A model generated the notes under the pieces. It saw nothing but the letters and a program-made list of their open reading frames with translations. It searched no databases and was not told the DNA's origin. A program made the position numbers and the translations under genes. From Elusimicrobiota bacterium (GTDB lineage Bacteria > RUG730), in the NCBI GenBank assembly GCA_031259185.1, contig JAIRLV010000176.1:1-7620 (forward strand): a stretch of 7,620 nt of DNA. Direction: 5' to 3'. Each line of letters begins with the position of its first letter. The stretch's first letter is position 1. This document shows, in pieces, positions 6,703 to 7,620 of the stretch.

Positions 6703-7035
6703 AATGTTCGCTTCACAGATATGAGTAAGGAGAAAAAACATAAAGGATATTTTTTTGCTTGTCTTTTGATTATACTTATAAAAACTTTTTTTTAAAAAGA
6801 TAAAATTAGTTTGTCAAAGCGTAAAAAATAAAATAAAATATTCTGAAAATCTACCATTACTCGCAACGTGTTTGAACGAAACGGAGCGAAGCGAATACAC
6901 CTCTATCCTTCAATAAAAGCAGTAGTGAAAATATACATAAAACATCATATAAAATAAAAAATTCTGCTATAAATAATCTCTCTCAAGATAAAAAGTTCTA
7001 TAATTTAAAATTCAAAAAAATGTGGATAAAATTAA
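6703..7035. other. Spacer between the mutL remnant and the lipoate ligase gene; no gene recognised
   Basis: About 330 bp between the leftward mutL remnant and the rightward ligase gene. All frames are broken by frequent stops. The longest plausible short frame is a 27-residue plus-strand peptide at 6721-6804 (basic start, hydrophobic middle). It lacks a ribosome binding site, so I do not call it. A segment at about 6861-6897 is clearly less AT-rich than the rest and contains GCGAAGCGAA; it may be a dispersed repeat or gene debris. The rest is A/T-rich with no convincing RNA gene or strong hairpin. The region should also hold the promoter of the rightward gene. Confidence 0.6.
6999..7004 (+). 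promoter_or_regulatory. Possible -10 box for the lipoate ligase gene
   Basis: A perfect TATAAT lies 31 nt before the ATG at 7036, at a suitable distance, but no good -35 box stands 16-18 nt upstream of it. An alternative extended -10, TGCTATAAA, is at 6965-6973. Neither is decisive in DNA this AT-rich. Confidence 0.3.
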
Positions 7036-7620
7036 ATGAAACATTTTTATATAATTGAAAATAAAGAGACATTTTTTGACAAAAATCCAGCAATAAATAT
7101 GGCTATTGATGAAATGCTTTTTGAATTTTTGAAAAAAGAAAGCACAAAGATTGGTTTTATCATAAGATTTTATACTTGGGAAAATTCTTATTTATCATTT
7201 GGATATACTCAAAGAATCAAAAAAAAATTAGAATTATTGAAGAAGTTCAGTAATAATAAAACTCAAAATTTTGTGCGTAGACCTACTGGAGGCGGTTTTG
7301 TAGAACATGGCAATGATATTTGTATCGCAATTGTTTCAAATATAAATTTATTTCCAAAATTAAAAAAATTAGATTATTCTTACAATCTAATACACTCGCT
7401 GATTTTGAAAGCGATTAAAAATTTAAAGAAAGATGATACAGATTTTTCTTCAATGATTTTGTATAATTCAAACGATGAAACAATTAATATAAATTCCAAA
7501 AATCAAAAATATAATTTTTGTTTTGAAAAACCGGTTTTAAATGATATAATGCTAAAAGATATCAAAATTGTTGGTAGCGCTCAAAAAAGAGTTGTTGACA
7601 AAAATATTACATATCTTTTA
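7036..7620 (+). CDS. Lipoate-protein ligase / octanoyltransferase family protein, 3' end cut by window
   Basis: Cofactor-attachment enzyme of the BPL/LplA/LipB fold, which loads lipoate or octanoate onto lipoyl domains (E2 subunits, GcvH). The window shows 195 residues and the frame is still open at the right edge; the family usually runs to about 250-340. Visible are the N-terminal NPAINMAIDEML (17-28), the conserved RRPTGGGFVEHGNDI (81-95) that shapes the ligand pocket, and FCFEKPVLNDI (161-171) followed by IKIVGSAQKR (176-185). In the family this last lysine (K177) contacts the acyl group. C162 aligns roughly with the acyl-carrying Cys of LipM-type octanoyltransferases, so LplA-like ligase and LipM-like transferase are both possible and I give no symbol. 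The ATG is the first in frame; only a weak GTGGA (7022-7026) precedes it. It is divergent from carA with no partner visible. Confidence 0.88.
   Translation, partial: MKHFYIIENKETFFDKNPAINMAIDEMLFEFLKKESTKIGFIIRFYTWENSYLSFGYTQRIKKKLELLKKFSNNKTQNFVRRPTGGGFVEHGNDICIAIVSNINLFPKLKKLDYSYNLIHSLILKAIKNLKKDDTDFSSMILYNSNDETININSKNQKYNFCFEKPVLNDIMLKDIKIVGSAQKRVVDKNITYLL

Noticed and set aside
6721-6804. 27-residue plus-strand peptide with a basic start and hydrophobic middle
   Set aside because: No ribosome binding site or promoter, very short, and composed of codons that A/T-rich spacer DNA readily gives by chance.
6812-6817. Perfect minus-strand TTGACA upstream of the mutL remnant
   Set aside because: No acceptable -10 box at 16-18 nt; the best candidate there (TTAAAA) is poor. 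It could be the relic of a mutL promoter but cannot be supported.

Overview
The window is a strongly AT-rich stretch of bacterial DNA using the standard code (TAA, TAG and TGA all end genes). Its gene content is a bacterial V/A-type ATPase, de novo nucleotide synthesis, lipoate metabolism and a type II restriction-modification (R-M) locus. A broken endonuclease gene and a decayed mutL scrap suggest a genome undergoing reduction, as in host-restricted bacteria. The lineage cannot be fixed from this sequence; an AT-rich host-associated group such as the Elusimicrobiota (Endomicrobia) is only a guess.

Layout: six of the seven identifiable genes or gene remnants read leftward (minus strand). In transcription order these are a degraded N-terminal piece of mutL (6702-6544), carA (6399-5293), purF (5306-3888, overlapping carA by 14 nt), a DNA adenine methyltransferase (3830-2757), its overlapping partner endonuclease with a frameshift (2767-2221), V-ATPase subunit F (2190-1879) and subunit A (1790-33). 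A lipoate-protein ligase-type gene reads rightward from 7036 and runs off the right edge. Positions 6400-7035 form the only long spacer. It holds the carA promoter, the mutL remnant and about 330 bp with no recognisable gene.

How the parts work together: carA and purF form an operon with a good promoter at 6439-6467, and a small hairpin terminator sits exactly at the purF stop codon. The R-M pair has its own apparent promoter, whose -35 box lies inside that terminator. The R-M genes are translationally coupled, and no terminator is visible between the endonuclease and subunit F, so the ATPase genes F and A may be co-transcribed with the R-M locus. ATPase subunits that usually precede F (I, K, E, C) are absent upstream, so the R-M cassette appears to sit at a break in the ATPase cluster.

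The most notable points are: (1) the endonuclease's lost C-terminus, recoverable in the +1 frame; (2) the mutL remnant, with an internal stop, compensating indels and a 9-bp tandem duplication; (3) the terminator/promoter overlap; and (4) the R-M cassette at the edge of the ATPase operon. I saw no clear evidence of an entirely new system.
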